Assembly (NCBI GenBank): GCA_050084985.1
Contig: JBITNC010000001.1
Location: forward strand, 84,320,001 to 84,384,000
Reading direction: 5' to 3'
Source of the DNA: Nageia nagi
Lineage: Eukaryota; Pinophyta
Length of the DNA: 64,000 nt
Part shown: in pieces, positions 48,261-60,049 of the stretch
Position numbering within the stretch: the first letter of the stretch is position 1
Layout: each line of letters starts with the position of its first letter
The notes under the pieces: model-generated
Database searches by the model: none
Seen by the model: the letters and a program-made list of their open reading frames with translations, nothing else
Told to the model about the DNA's origin: nothing
Translations under genes and position numbers: made by a program

Positions 48261-49124
48261 AGACCTAAGACAGTCATGTGGAAAAATTTAACTTAGCATT
48301 TAAAAAAAGAATCTAAGTATGATCATCAGCAATCAGGGTTAAAATTTGTAGAATCACCTATGATTGTGGTTGATCATTGATGTTTCTATAAACCCTTGAC
48401 CTTGGTCAATGATTGTAACCAAGGGTTTTGAAAAAACTTAAAATCCTATAAAAATAACAAAATTTAAGAATCTAAATGATATAAAAATATAAAAATATTA
48501 TTCTAAATATTCTTACAATCCCTATTTTATTTTTAAATAGTTAAATTTAATGCATTAAGAAAAAAGCTTAAAAGGAGGTTTTAAAACCTTCCTCCTCCAT
48601 CATTGGCCTCTTACATAGTGTTGAGCACCCTCATGGAAGTAACCTAGCTTCAATCAAATGATGAGAAGGGAAAATGTAGGTTCAATAATCAACTTATGGG
48701 GTAGGGGGGCAATAGAGCTCTTACTTGGTAGTAAAAAGATTAGAAAATGTTAGCAAGACCTTTTTCTTTTTATCCCTTTGTGCATTCAAACACCAACAAT
48801 TTTTAATCAGGTGCTAGTGATCGATAAGGATCATCGATGATATTAAGGGGATTGCTAGAGACCTAAACCTTTAAAAAATGAAGAAGAAGTTTTCCTAATG
48901 CAAAGTTATGCAGGTATTTCAACAAGAGAAATACTTGAGTTCCCTCTCATGTGATTACTAATATTTTCTATCAAAATTGAAAAAAACCTTAAAAATACAA
49001 AAATTTGGAGCATTTCGAAGTATTTCAAAAACATTTTGGTATTTTTATGATATTTTTGATGTGAGAAATTTTTGAGTGCAAGTGTTTTGTCCAAATTTAT
49101 AAACATAGCTTAGGTTTTTATATA

Positions 49125-49126
<2 letters not shown>
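48261..49126. other. AT-rich spacer with a small hairpin
   Basis: No gene pattern is visible. A perfect 9-bp inverted repeat (AAACCCTTG at 48390-48398, CAAGGGTTT at 48420-48428) could form a hairpin with a 21-base loop; no function is assigned. Confidence 0.4.
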
Positions 49127-49179
<53 letters not shown>

Positions 49180-49180
49180 A
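49127..49180. repeat. (AC)n(AT)n microsatellite
   Basis: About 20 uninterrupted AC units (49127-49167) followed by six AT units. The long perfect run contrasts with the decayed surroundings and should be length-polymorphic. Confidence 0.98.
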
Positions 49181-49770
49181 CCCTAAAAAATTAAAAAATA
49201 TATGTCAAAGGAAAAATTGAAACAAGTTTTTCGCTTGTTAATTTGATCTAAAGACAAGTATTTTGAAAATACCCAAAACTCTTGAGTAACTTTGAATTCA
49301 AAAAATGACTCTTCTCTTAACAAAGAAAAGAAGGATGGGTTTGGATATGATTAAAATTATTGGATGAAAGTTTACACAAAATCATCAAGTAACCTACCTA
49401 TTAGAACAAAAGTAGAATGATCAAATTTTTTGTATTCATAAGGAAGCTTCTTTATCACATGCTGGCTATGGAATACGCCTAACAACTAAGACTCCATTTG
49501 TATCCTACCAACATAGCACAATGGTATCATAGTAGCTATCTAGGTTACACCTTGCAATACAATCTTGATTACTTTCAAAATATGTCAAATGCAAAAGAAT
49601 AAAAAATAGATTTATTCATAATCCAATCATTTGGATTCAACTTATTCATAGAGAATAAGTTAAGTCAAAGTCTTGACCTAGGGTTAAGAACACACATATA
49701 AGACATGATTACACCCCTTTTTAGATAGGATCAATTTTTTGAAATAATCCCCACCTATAAAATGTTTGGT

Positions 49771-50600
49771 ATTTCAAAAAGGGGCAAAATGTAGACACCT
49801 AAAAATGACCCCTCTTTCGATAAACAAAAGAAGGGGATAAAAAATTTAATAAAATAATAAATTTTACTAAAACTTGTTATTCACTAGTGACTTAGTATAA
49901 TCACTGATGATCTAGTCTAGTCATTGGTGTCTAATGTGAAATTGCTAGTGATCTTGTAAATAGAAAAGTTAAGAAAAAAATGGAAAAATCAAGGTGCCCA
50001 AGGAAATGAACCAATGGATTAAGGATGAGTCATCCTTGATCCTTCACCTTCCCTACATGGATAGAGCCTATTACAAGGCTATATAAGTTTTTTTTATCTA
50101 GTACTTACCTCCAAAATAGCAACATTGGCCACATCAAAAAACTATAAATCAAACCTTCTCCTAGGAGAAAAGTATAGAATATTAAAGGCAACCTTATATT
50201 GTTGAACTATGTACAGAGTTTTGAGTATATTGCATTTATTGATTTATTTACATACATGATCATTTATGTTCATTTACTTTGATTTCATAGCATAAGCAAG
50301 TATGTTTTGATGTGTTTTTGTATTTATGTATGTGTAGGATTTACAAGAACAATAGCTGATTTGAGCAAATAAGAGCTAAGGAGCCAATAAGAAAGAAGCA
50401 ATCAATAGTATTCCATTTCTTGTACAAGTTTCATAAAATATTACTTGGAGCTTGTAGAAACCAGCAAAGAAGGACACTAAGAGCTAATATCATTCATTAT
50501 AATAAAGCTTTCCATGTGAGACAAAATTGTAATCAAAATTGAGGTTTATACTAAATATCAATAAAGATTTTTATTGGTTGTAACATCTCTTGTTTTTCAC
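49771..50600 (+). repeat. Polypurine tract and LTR of a further plus-strand element (G)
   Basis: caaaaaggggcaaaa (49775-49789) is a good polypurine tract and is followed by TGTAGACACCTAAAAATGACC, which resembles the LTR start of element D. A TATA-like ctatataag lies near 50080. No second copy exists in the window, so the right edge is a guess. If it is a 3' LTR, PMD pseudogene 1 would be an antisense ORF of the same element. Confidence 0.5.
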
Positions 50601-50685
50601 GCTTACAAGTTTTTTTTTTTAGTTGAACACATATGACTACTTGGTGCTTGTAAATAGTGTTATGGTTGTGAGTGTCCTAATAGAC

Positions 50686-51060
50686 AAGACCTATGATTTG
50701 TTTAATAAGATGCATAACAAAGACATAGTTTCATAGTCTAGAATGATTACACGATGTAACAAAATAAGTTTTCTAAAAATTAAAGGTCCATAGATACATG
50801 AAAAATATGGAAGAATAGCATAAAACCTAGTATTTGTTTGACAAGATGCATGATACAAAGCAATTTTAAGAGTCTTAAATGATTTTAAAATACATAAAAT
50901 GGGTTTTCTAAAAATTAAAGACCCATAGAAACATGAAATATGTGCAAGAATAGTATAATACCTTGTATTTGTTTGATAATATGCATGATTAAAATATAGT
51001 TTCATGGTTTGTAATGATTGCAGGATTCATAATATTTCTAAAAGAATATAGAAAATATAA
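50686..51060. repeat. Tandem repeat, about 135-bp unit, 2.7 copies
   Basis: Phrases atttgttt.a.aagatgcat recur at 50696, 50832 and 50967 (steps of 136 and 135), each followed by tttctaaaaattaaagg.cca. Copies differ at many positions. No coding role is likely. Confidence 0.85.
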
Positions 51061-51099
51061 AGCATAAAAATTCAAAATGTAGAATAATTTAAGCTCATA

Positions 51100-51580
51100 G
51101 ATTTAGAGTACAAGATAGAAAATTGCAATACCTACTACCACCTTGTCTTCCTACATCCCCCCTCAAATCACCTCCTCTCCTTTCTAGTCTTGCCTCCTCT
51201 ACTCTTGTAATCCCAAATTCTCCTCTCTTCCTTTAACCCCATCATCTCAAAAAATGCAAAATGATGAGATCATTACAAGCACACCTAAACTCCTTGCACA
51301 TGTCTTTGTTTTCACCAATGAATGGGTTATTTCCACCTTATTAATGTTTTTAGAGCAATTATAAACTATCCCCTAAAAAATGTTACTTCACACAAAAATT
51401 GGGGAAGTTAAAAATCATCACTTGCAAACTATCTCAAATTACTCACCTCCAATGCCCTTTTTTGGTCTAGTGTTGGGTTTTTAGAAAGAAAAGAAAGGAA
51501 GTAAATGTAAATAGTTAATTTTAAGAAAAAATAAAAGAAAATATATCATAGTTTCAAGCTAAGGAAAGAGGAAGACCCTA
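51100..51580. other. Spacer with a pyrimidine-rich tract
   Basis: 51140-51245 is strongly C/T rich (cctcctctcctttctagtc and similar). Otherwise I see nothing coding. It could be the leader of the gag remnant that follows. Confidence 0.4.
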
Positions 51581-51589
51581 TTATTGTTG

Positions 51590-52135
51590 TACCTAAGAAG
51601 AGTAGTCATGCTAATATAAACTTAGAATAATACAAACCCAAGAGAAATTTTACTTCATTTTTAGAGGATATTTATGAAGTGTTGAAAGCAATTGTAGATA
51701 GGGTCTACTTCATATACCTTATATAAAAGAAATAAAGTTTTGAAATGGTATCCCTAAGGGTTTTAGCTACGAGTAATTTTGCAACAATAATCAAAATCTA
51801 GGGAACCTCATAAAAGCTTTTTTAGCTTTGAGACATAAGATTCAAGCCCTATATGATGAAGGGAAGATCTTGTTTTCTCATAAAGTAGTGGAAAAGGAAA
51901 AATTGGTGCATATTAAAAACCAAAATTTAGCCATATACAAAATTCATTTTCTATAATTTATGCCTCAATAAGAAGATGAAGATATGGTAGGCTACATTTA
52001 GATTCATAAGTATGTATATAAACTCACACTTTTATAAAAGAAAGTTAGTACCAAATTTTTGTATTGGACCAATATTTGAAGCCAAAAATGATAAGGTACT
52101 AGATAATGGTGGTATTTAGACCATACCCTAGGTTT
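51590..52135 (+). pseudogene. gag C-terminal and nucleocapsid remnant of a Ty3/gypsy element (H)
   Basis: Plus-strand text includes FTSFLEDIYEVLKAIVDRVY, then, after a short region where a zinc knuckle would be expected, LRHKIQALYDEGKILFS (51825-51880), a strong match to the LRHKIQDLIDEG phrase that follows the nucleocapsid knuckle in plant Ty3/gypsy gag. It ends near FCIGPIFEAKNDKVLDNGG. It is an orphan fragment: no protease or RT follows. The LTR at 49790 might be its 5' LTR. Confidence 0.6.
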
Positions 52136-52950
52136 GTATTCTTCCTTTAATTTTAATTTTTATTTTTTATTGTGTTTTTTTCTTTTTCTATGTATTTGTG
52201 TAAGTGTTAATAAAGAAATAATAGTGAAAAGTAAAAGAGAAAATGACATATTGGCATAACATAATATTTTAGTGTACCATTTGTAAGAGAATATAAATAA
52301 ATGTTTTGAAATTGATTATGTGTATTGTTTTAGTAGTGAGAAACAAGATAAAAATGCTAAAGTATGTTCTCTCTATGATTATATTTATTTAAAAAATTAT
52401 ATGAGGAATAGAAAAAATAGAGAACGTATAAATTTAATATTACCTATGTAATTTCCAAACTTTATGCTATTTTGTGTATGTAAGAAAGGTATTATTATTT
52501 TTCAAAGAAAAATAGTGAGTTGTTTAGTTTCAAGAAGGGTATGCCAACATACTATTCAAGAGAAAAATATAAAAAAATAATTATTATTATTTGGATAATC
52601 TTAATTAGGCTTTGACTATGTTGTATGTTGTGAAATTTTTTTCTAAGGTGTTTAAGGAGGAAAAAGCTAAGATAGTCTTGTTGTCAAATAATAAGTTGTT
52701 AAACATTGATAAAAACATGTTATTTGATATTTTCTTGATGTTATTAACATTTTGATATGATATGTTCATATTGGTCAAATATGATATATTTATTTTTTTG
52801 AATTAATAAACTTAATAAAAAAACAAAAAAATCAAAGTTGCATATAATCACTCATAATAACATAAGTGGATGTAAAACCATATATTTTATGTTTATAGAT
52901 GGTACAAAATATACAAAATCATGCTCCTATGCACACTACGTCTATGGTGT
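52136..52950. other. AT-rich stretch, nothing recognised
   Basis: Long T and A runs with no frame that resembles protein on either strand, and no repeat shared with the rest of the window that I can see. Confidence 0.45.
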
Positions 52951-54406
52951 AATACATTGATGAACTGAGAGGGACCTATAACTATGATGAGAAGAGATAT
53001 TTATCATATTCCTTCCCTACTAATTAAACCTAGAATTTTTTCAATCAACTTCATGATTTGTTAATCCTTTTCCTTAAGCATATCATCTTTCTTAGCAATT
53101 AATTAGACTACTTTCATGTTGCTTGTATTAGCTGGTATGATTATGGTTTCTTTCAGCTTATTGATCTATTCATATTTTTGTTTGATAAAGCCCTCATAAG
53201 ATGTAAATTTGGATTTAAGATCAACAATGATTACACCTTGCATGTTCAAGTTTCCTTTTGATTTTGATATCTTGGCATCTTTTGCTTGCATGTATTATTG
53301 ATGTAGGAGCTTCATATATTACACCATTTTCTCTAGTTTTTTTAGCCTAGATATAAATATTGTTAAATAATTAAAATAAAATATAGTAAATTTTAAGGGA
53401 ATTTATTTTTGTAAGTAAACAAGATTTAATCCTTTGATTTAAAAATGTTATCTTCCATGTTTAATGTAGGTAGTGAAGGCATAATGAGAATACTAGTTGA
53501 AGATTTCTTGTTAAAAGAAATAAGTGGAATCTAATGATTAAATCAGTAGAAAAAATAGACCTAATAAAAATATTAACTTTGGTTGAAGATAGTTTGGTAT
53601 GGTTAGGAATAGGAGATATCATTAGTGGTATGGAGGCAGTTGATGTAGTATCATGATTTACATCTATGGTAGTGTCTTGTAGAAGATCTTCACCCTACTC
53701 ATCTTCATCTCTCTTATCCTTTCCTCCATCATTTTGACTACCCTCTTCCCCTTCCTCATCATCTTGATCTTCCTCCTCATTGCAAATGATACCAAGGGAA
53801 GTAATCCATAGAGTTTCCTACCATGTAAGAAAGTTATAATTACATCCAAGATTAATGATGGTAGTAAAGGGAAAATGGTCAATAGGTGGTTAAAAGTTAT
53901 CTCTAAAGTATAGTAGGAAAACTCAGAAGGGAGGAAGATTATCTAAGTGATAGAATCACACAACAATAGGTCACATGTCTATTATAATCTAAATGATCCC
54001 AAATTACTAAAGAAAATACTTAAGTAACTATGGATCAATAATCTAATATCTAACTAAAAAATTGTAGGCACTCACTACCCAAGAGAGGATATACATATAT
54101 TTTACCTAATTTGGATTACCAACATATGGATTCCACTCTATGTCATTCTCATCCAATACATCAAGAAGAACTGTCCACTACTTTAGATAATAAAGGGCAC
54201 AATTTTTTCCTTAATCATGGCACCTACACCATCCAAGAAGCTCAAAATATAGTACATTTCATGGAAATATAGAAAGACATGCAATGGATATGTGTTCAAG
54301 GGCCCCATACTATAGTAGAAAAAATTAAACCATAATGTTATTCTTCTTCATAGTCATAAAATTTTGAAGATCCTTATATAGATCAACCAAACTAGAAGGT
54401 ACCTAG
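52950..54406 (-). pseudogene. PMD pseudogene 2, C-terminal half (split by element C)
   Basis: Reading down from 54400: KYDWVPSSLVDLYKDLQNFM, QFFLLQYGALEHISIACLSI (PMD-type L..WA.EHI position), WTVLLDVLDENDIEWNPYVG (54170-54110), YQIIDPQLLKYFL, QFGIIQIIIDMQ (the RQFG..Q.IP position), HFPFTTIINLG, and an acidic tail NEEEDQDDEEGEEGSQNDGG (53790-53730). It ends in a long charged helix-like stretch. The order matches plant mobile domain proteins. Gln codons have often become TAG. The N-terminal half lies beyond element C at 62245-62950. Confidence 0.62.
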
Positions 54407-55156
54407 TGTTTATAAATAAAAATGTATTCAAGAATGTAAATAAATGAATTTCTATAGTCCTAAAAAAATATTTGTAAATTCTAAGCTAATAGATAGCAAG
54501 TTATAACAAGACAAGCTGATATAGAAGATAATGAATAATTGGAATTGAAATGTCATTACCAAACAAGATTGAGTTTGTATACTTACCTCATGGAACATAC
54601 TTGATATCAATGAATGAAACATAGTGATAAAACCTCAACAACCAAAAAAGGTTGCACCTAAAGTCATGGAGCAAGATGATCCAAAGAGAGGGCCATAAGT
54701 AGTCTATTGCATGCTTAGAAGGAGCATTGATTATCTATTGTTAGACTATAGTCTATTTTGAACTGACTCTGTGCCTCTACATGGAATCTCAATGATTGTA
54801 GTTTGATACTTAGATAAACTAATAATTATTAGGATGCTTGCATAAGGAAGTACACAAACCCATCCTTGAATGGTGGTGTCAAGAGACACCTAAAAGAATG
54901 CCATCATCAATATGAGATATGGGATCATGTATCTTCTTGGTGTGGACTTACTATTAGATCCCTATTTATATAGATAATAATATGACCTACTCTTTAGGTC
55001 ACATGTACCTACATAAACAAGAATATAGTAAGTCGATGATATATATTTACCATATCCAAGATAACATTAATATTCTTGAACTAAGTGTGTATAAGTGTGG
55101 GTAGATATTTCCTAATATATAAATTAAAATGCATAAATCCATTTTATGTGATAATA
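54407..55156 (-). repeat. 3' LTR of element C
   Basis: Matches 61464-62244, with a TATA-like box (complement of tatttatata, 54963-54972). The outer-strand end CA reads TA (ataata, 55151-55156). Confidence 0.93.
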
Positions 55157-55513
55157 GATGGCCCAATTTGGATGAGAAATTTATCATCACTAGGTGCATT
55201 GAGATTTTTCATTCAAAGTACAACCAAGATGATGATATGGGAGCTAAGACTCTACCAAGAGGCATCCAAATTTACAATCTAGGAGCTGAAACTTTGCACC
55301 AAGGAGTATCTGATGATTTTCATTTCATTTTTTTGCTATTTCTAACTATGAAATAGGACCATGGGTGGTGCCTTCATCCTAAAGAGGAGTTTTAGTGATC
55401 CTATTTTGACATTGAAATGACTTTCTATTTTAAATTTGTGCCATTTATTCACATGCTTATTCCTATAATAACATTTTTATGAAAATAGATGCATAAGGCA
55501 ACCCACTGACCAC
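55157..55513 (-). repeat. Shortened 3' UTR of element C
   Basis: Only two copies of the AAGAGGCAT/AGGAG-type repeat remain (55257-55320). Near 55226-55234, AACCAAGATG passes directly into ATGATATGGGAGC. In element A these sequences are about 550 bp apart (about 1624 and 2178) and share AAGATG, which suggests a deletion through this microhomology. Confidence 0.75.
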
Positions 55514-56700
55514 CTAGATTTGATACTTCTTTAGGTGCCTAGCATTGATGGGATTTTTGAGAACTTCCCCATCCAATGTAGATAATCTATATGCACCTAT
55601 GACAAAGATCCCTATGATGATGTATGGTCCAACCCAATTTGGCTCAAAATTTCCTTTAAGTTCATCGCTTGCTGTAGTGTTAGAAATGTTCTCTTGGAGA
55701 ACCATATCACCAACCTCAAATGCTTTGGGCACCATTTTCTTTCCATAGGCCCTCTTTATTCTTTGCTAATATGTTCTAAGATGCTTTAGTGCATTAATCC
55801 TCTTCTCATATAATGCATCTAGCTGATTTAACCTTACTTCCCATTGTTGTGGTTCCTTCATGATATCTTTGAGTGTAATTATCAAATAAGGGATCTCAAT
55901 TTCAAGAGGAATGACTAGTTCATCACCATACACAAGAGAGTATGGAGTAGCACTTGTTGCTATTCTTTCAATTGTTCTATATGCCCATAAAGAATATGGT
56001 AATTGATCATGCCAATACTTACCATTCTTTTTTATAGTTTTTTGCCAATATTTTCTTGATTATTTTTGTTTGTTGCTTTAGCTTGTCCATTTCCTTGTGG
56101 GTAGTAAACTAAAGAGAATCTCTGTTCAACCTTCATCTTTTTACAAAATTCTTTGATATCTTTTCTTATTAAATTCACATCATTATCCATGATTAACCTT
56201 TGAGGTATGATAAATCTACAAATGATATATTCCTTGATGAAATTGATGACATGTTTTTGTATAGTTGTTTTTAAAGGAATTGCCTCAACCCATCTAGTGT
56301 AGTATTTGATGGCAACCAAGATAAACTTGTGCCCCTCACTAGATTATGGATTGATAAAACTCATGAAATCCAAAGTCCACATTGAGAAAGGCCATGGTGA
56401 TGTAACATAATTAAACTATTGAGTAGGTGTTAATTCTAAGTGTGCATGCTTTTGACATTTCTCACACTTCTTAACATGCTCACAACAATCATGCTCCATG
56501 GTGGGCCACTAATAACCCATCCTAATCAACTTGACATAAACTAATCTCCCATTGAAATGAACTCCACATGCCCCTCCATGAGCATGCTATTCTAATCTCC
56601 TCATCATGAATACATCTCAAAATAATACCATTAAATGATCTTTTATAAAGTATATCACCAATAATGACATATTTCATAGCAAGCCTTTTCATTCTAATCT
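55514..56700 (-). pseudogene. Integrase of element C
   Basis: The stop TAG is at 55516-55514. The open C-terminal part (55514-55735) reads MVPKAFEVGDMVLQENISNT, PNWVGPYIIIG and NPINARHLKKYQI, giving the undamaged family ending. The core (56032-56319) includes KYYTRWVEAIPLKTTIQKHV, IMDNDVNLIRKD (the residue after the second Asp and Asn is changed) and YYPQGNGQAKATNK, where the catalytic Glu reads Lys. The zinc region lies at 56430-56640 with GHFN and HVKKCEKC-like text. The E-to-K change would inactivate the enzyme. Confidence 0.88.
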
Positions 56701-56740
56701 ATTTTTTCTTATCAAGTGTAGAATCAATAAAGTTATCCAT

Positions 56741-57265
56741 TTAATATTTGAATATGTGTTGGTACCAAGGGCTTACCTCATAACCAACCTTTTGAGTAGA
56801 ATAAACTATTTTTAGGTCCTCTTTAACAATTGATGGAGTTCCCAAGTTCTTAATAGTGAAAGTAGTCTCGCTACCTTCTATCTCAATTAGTATAAGCAAA
56901 GCTATGCTTGTCATTGCATTTGCCAACCTGTTATTGTTCCTTGGAATGTTTTCTAATTGATACTCTTCAAAGTAAACAAGTAGTTTTGAAATAAGGACTT
57001 TATATGGAATAATTTTCTCATCCTTGGTGTTGTATATCTCATTAACTTGATTCACTAGTGGCTATGAATTCCCATAAATATGTAAATGCCTAACTCCAAT
57101 ATCTAATCTTAATATGAGAGCCTTATATTCTAGCATATTGTTAGTACATTCAAATGATAATTTGTACAACATATGACTAACATAATTCTAAGATGATATC
57201 AATGCTATTCCTACTCCTAAACCTTTCATACATCATGATCCATCAAAATACATTTTCTAGAGTTT
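56741..57265 (-). pseudogene. Archaeal-type RNase H (aRH) of element C
   Basis: YFDGS-like text near 57255 is followed by LSFECTNNMLEYKALILRLD, then a GNS with a TAG (57064-57062) in place of the Gln of GDSQL, and an open stretch from 57055 with MNQVNEIYNTKDEKIIPYKV, YQLENIPRNNNRLANAMTS. The Asp of GDS reads Asn and the last Asp (LADA in the family) reads Asn. The stop falls at the same codon as in element B. Confidence 0.85.
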
Positions 57266-57429
57266 TGAAACCTCTAAAAAAAGGAACATTGATGGTCTTA
57301 TTATCTTTAGAAGAAGGCCACAGGTGGTCCTTTTATACACATTATATAGTTTCTTCCAAAGCACAATCATCCTAAAATTCTTATCTAAGTTTTGTACTAT
57401 CTTTCATGGGAAAATTTACAACAAAATTT

Positions 57430-57860
57430 GCAACTACCTACCCTTTAATTGATTTTTATTTCACAAACTTGAGATCAAACTCCTGAAGTAGCATAATCCA
57501 TTTTGTTGACCTTCCATTGAGGCATGGTTTTAACATTAGATATCTTAATGGGTTTGCTTGAGTAAGTATATGTGTTGTGCTATTGATCATATAATACCTT
57601 AACCTCTTAGTAGCAAACACTATACATTGACATAATTTCTCGATGGGTGTGTACCTAATTTCATATTTTTTCAATGTTTTGCAAATAAAGTAGACTATTG
57701 TTTCTTTATCGTCTTCTTCCTTCTATGCCAACATTACCCCAAATGCATGTTTTGTAGTTGATACATAGAGCCAAAGAGGTTTTCCATGTCTATATGGAGG
57801 TAAAACCAATGGATGTAGCAAATACTCTTTTATTCTATCACATGTTTCTTTACACTTAAC
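57430..57860 (-). pseudogene. RNase H (RT-linked) of element C
   Basis: Reads HPLVLPPYRHGKPLWLYVST, KHAFGVMLA, then in an open stretch (57456-57674) MKKYEIRYTPIEKLCQCIVF and ATKRLRYYMINSTTHILTQA. It is colinear with the RH of A. Stops separate it from the RT upstream. Confidence 0.82.
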
Positions 57861-58009
57861 ATCCCATTTAAACTCAACTTGTTTCTTAAGTAAATGAGAC
57901 ATAGGAGATATCTTATCTATTAATTAATAAATGAATCTTCTAATAGCTTAGATATTACCTTAGAGGATTCTCATTTGCTTAAGATTCATAGGAGAAGACA
58001 TTTCTATGG

Positions 58010-58860
58010 TATCCTTAATCTTCTTTGGATCCACTTCAACCCCTCTCCTAGAGACAATGTGCCCCAAGAGTTTTCCTTATGATACCCGAAATACACATTT
58101 TTGAGGTTAGATTCTTAATTTGTACTACTTCATCCTTTAACATGCTACTTGTACATCCTTGACATGGTCTTATTTATTCTTTGATTTTATCAAAATATCA
58201 TCTACATAGACCTTTACTATTTTATGAATACAGTCATGGGACATAGCTATCATTGCTCTTTGATATGTGGTCCCTACATTCTTAATACCAAATGGCATTA
58301 CCTTGTAACAAAAGTTACCCCTAGGAGTTATAAAGGCTATTTTATGCTGATCACTTTGCTTGATTTTGATTTGATTATATCTTGAAAATCCATCCATAAA
58401 TGATAACATCTCATAACCTACCAAACTGTTAATGATCATATCTATGTTGGATGGTGGGAAGTCATCTTTTGGACATGCTTTATTGAGATCTTTGAAATAA
58501 ATACATACTTTAATTTCACTTGTAGGATTTTTCACCATAACTACATTGGACATATATTCTAAATAATCAATGGGTCTAATGAAGCTAACTTCCAATAGTT
58601 TCTTAATTTCCTTCTTAACTAGTAAAGAAATTTGAAAAGGTATCTTTCTTAGTTTTTGCTTTATAGGAACTGCTCCTTTCTCAATAACCAAGTTATGTAC
58701 CACAAAATTTTTGTCTAATCTAAGCATATCTTTATATGACCATGCAAACATTTTGAAATAATCATGAAAAGATTGAATCAACTCATTTTGCAAAGGTTTC
58801 TTAAGGAGCTTACCTATTTTTAAGAATTATGGTGTCTCTTGAGAACCAATGTTTACCTCC
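58010..58860 (-). pseudogene. Reverse transcriptase of element C
   Basis: A 207-codon open stretch (58170-58793) spans most of the RT: KEIKKLLEVSFIRPIDYLEY, VCIYFKDLNKACPKDDFPPS (the family DF reads YF), MLSFMDGFSRYNQIKIKQSD, RGNFCYKVMPFGIKNVGTTY and KIVKVYVDDILIKSKNK with intact YVDD. The remaining C-terminal blocks (GHIVSRRGVEVDP, 58070-58020) follow after a frame break. The changed first catalytic Asp (VCIYF for VCIDF) would already disable it. Confidence 0.94.
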
Positions 58861-59739
58861 TCTATCTATTCGTTCAACCAAGTCATATTTGATTTTGATG
58901 GTGTGAAAAATGGCAACTCTCCCAACCCTTCAATTTTATCTTCCATAGATTCACCAAAGCAAGCATGTATATTTAGATAATGTTTGTGAGTCCTCTTTTC
59001 ATGCCTAGCTAGATATTTAGTTCTAGCACCCATAGATTCTAAAAAAGCATCATCCTTCTCAAATAATTCTATAGCATGGATTGCATATTCATCATCTATT
59101 TCACATTCAATAATAAATAAATTTTGATCATCTCTTACCCATTCATCTTCTTACATTAATAACGGATAACTAACTTGACCATTATGACCATCTCCATGAT
59201 ACAAAATGATGCAACGTTTATTTTTTTCATGATTTTCTCTAAATGGGACCACCAGTGATCTTTATGGAGCCTAAATGAGCATGAGCAGTCCTTTTCCTTT
59301 GCCTCCTACCATCCATCCAAGTCTCTCTCTAGATTTATGTTATTGATGTTCATGATGGTGTACGAACCAAACCTGATATCCCTGATGTTAATTCTTTGTA
59401 ATGATTTTCTATAGATCTGATCATTCTTAGCTAGGATAGCTTCATTTTTTGCATCATATGGAACAAATCTCTCAAGGAGAACATAATTGCATTACTTGGC
59501 TATCTACTCATCTACTTCTACCTTGTAAACATTTCCTTCAAAATAAAACTCGAAACATCTATGCAAAGTGGATGTTACTCCTTCCATGTCATCTATCCAA
59601 GGTCTTCCAAGAATGAAATTAAAAGAAGGGCTTCCATATATAATGTAAAAGAGGGTCTAAAGTACCTTATTTCCTAATTTAATTGGAAGTGTGATGATTC
59701 TTGTATATTTCTTCAAAACACCATCAAATCTCTTAACTC

Positions 59740-59930
59740 TCATTATAATATCTTCTCTTAGAGGTAATAAATCTAGATCAAACTATGAAAGCAAGTGAAT
59801 GGTGGTAATATTCAAAGCTACCCCACCATATATAAATGATCTCTTAACTGTACTACCAAAGATATTCACTTCAATAAACAATGGTGGATGTAACTAGGTT
59901 ACATCCTTGTTAGGCCTTTCATTAGGGTGA
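59740..59930 (-). pseudogene. Aspartic protease of element C
   Basis: Near 59850-59815 the minus strand reads RSFIYGGVALNITTI, where A has LIDGGVALNI. The active-site Asp has therefore become Tyr. The flanking phrase with LRGFDGVLKKYTRII (59735-59690) is colinear with element A. Confidence 0.65.
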
Positions 59931-60049
59931 AAAGTGATAACATTTCCTTTACTCCACATTTTTACCTTTTTTGCAAAAGTAGTGATTGAGATGTTCCTAT
60001 CTATCTGACTATTGTTGAAAATTTGATTCATCTATTCTCTATGAGGTTC

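Noticed and set aside
48390-48428. Perfect 9-bp inverted repeat as a terminator or RNA gene
   Set aside because: There is no gene nearby to terminate and no other RNA features. A short hairpin is expected by chance in AT-rich DNA.
53664-53882. Met/Lys-rich open stretch on the minus strand
   Set aside because: It is an out-of-frame reading of the acidic tail (NEEEDQDD...) of PMD pseudogene 2.
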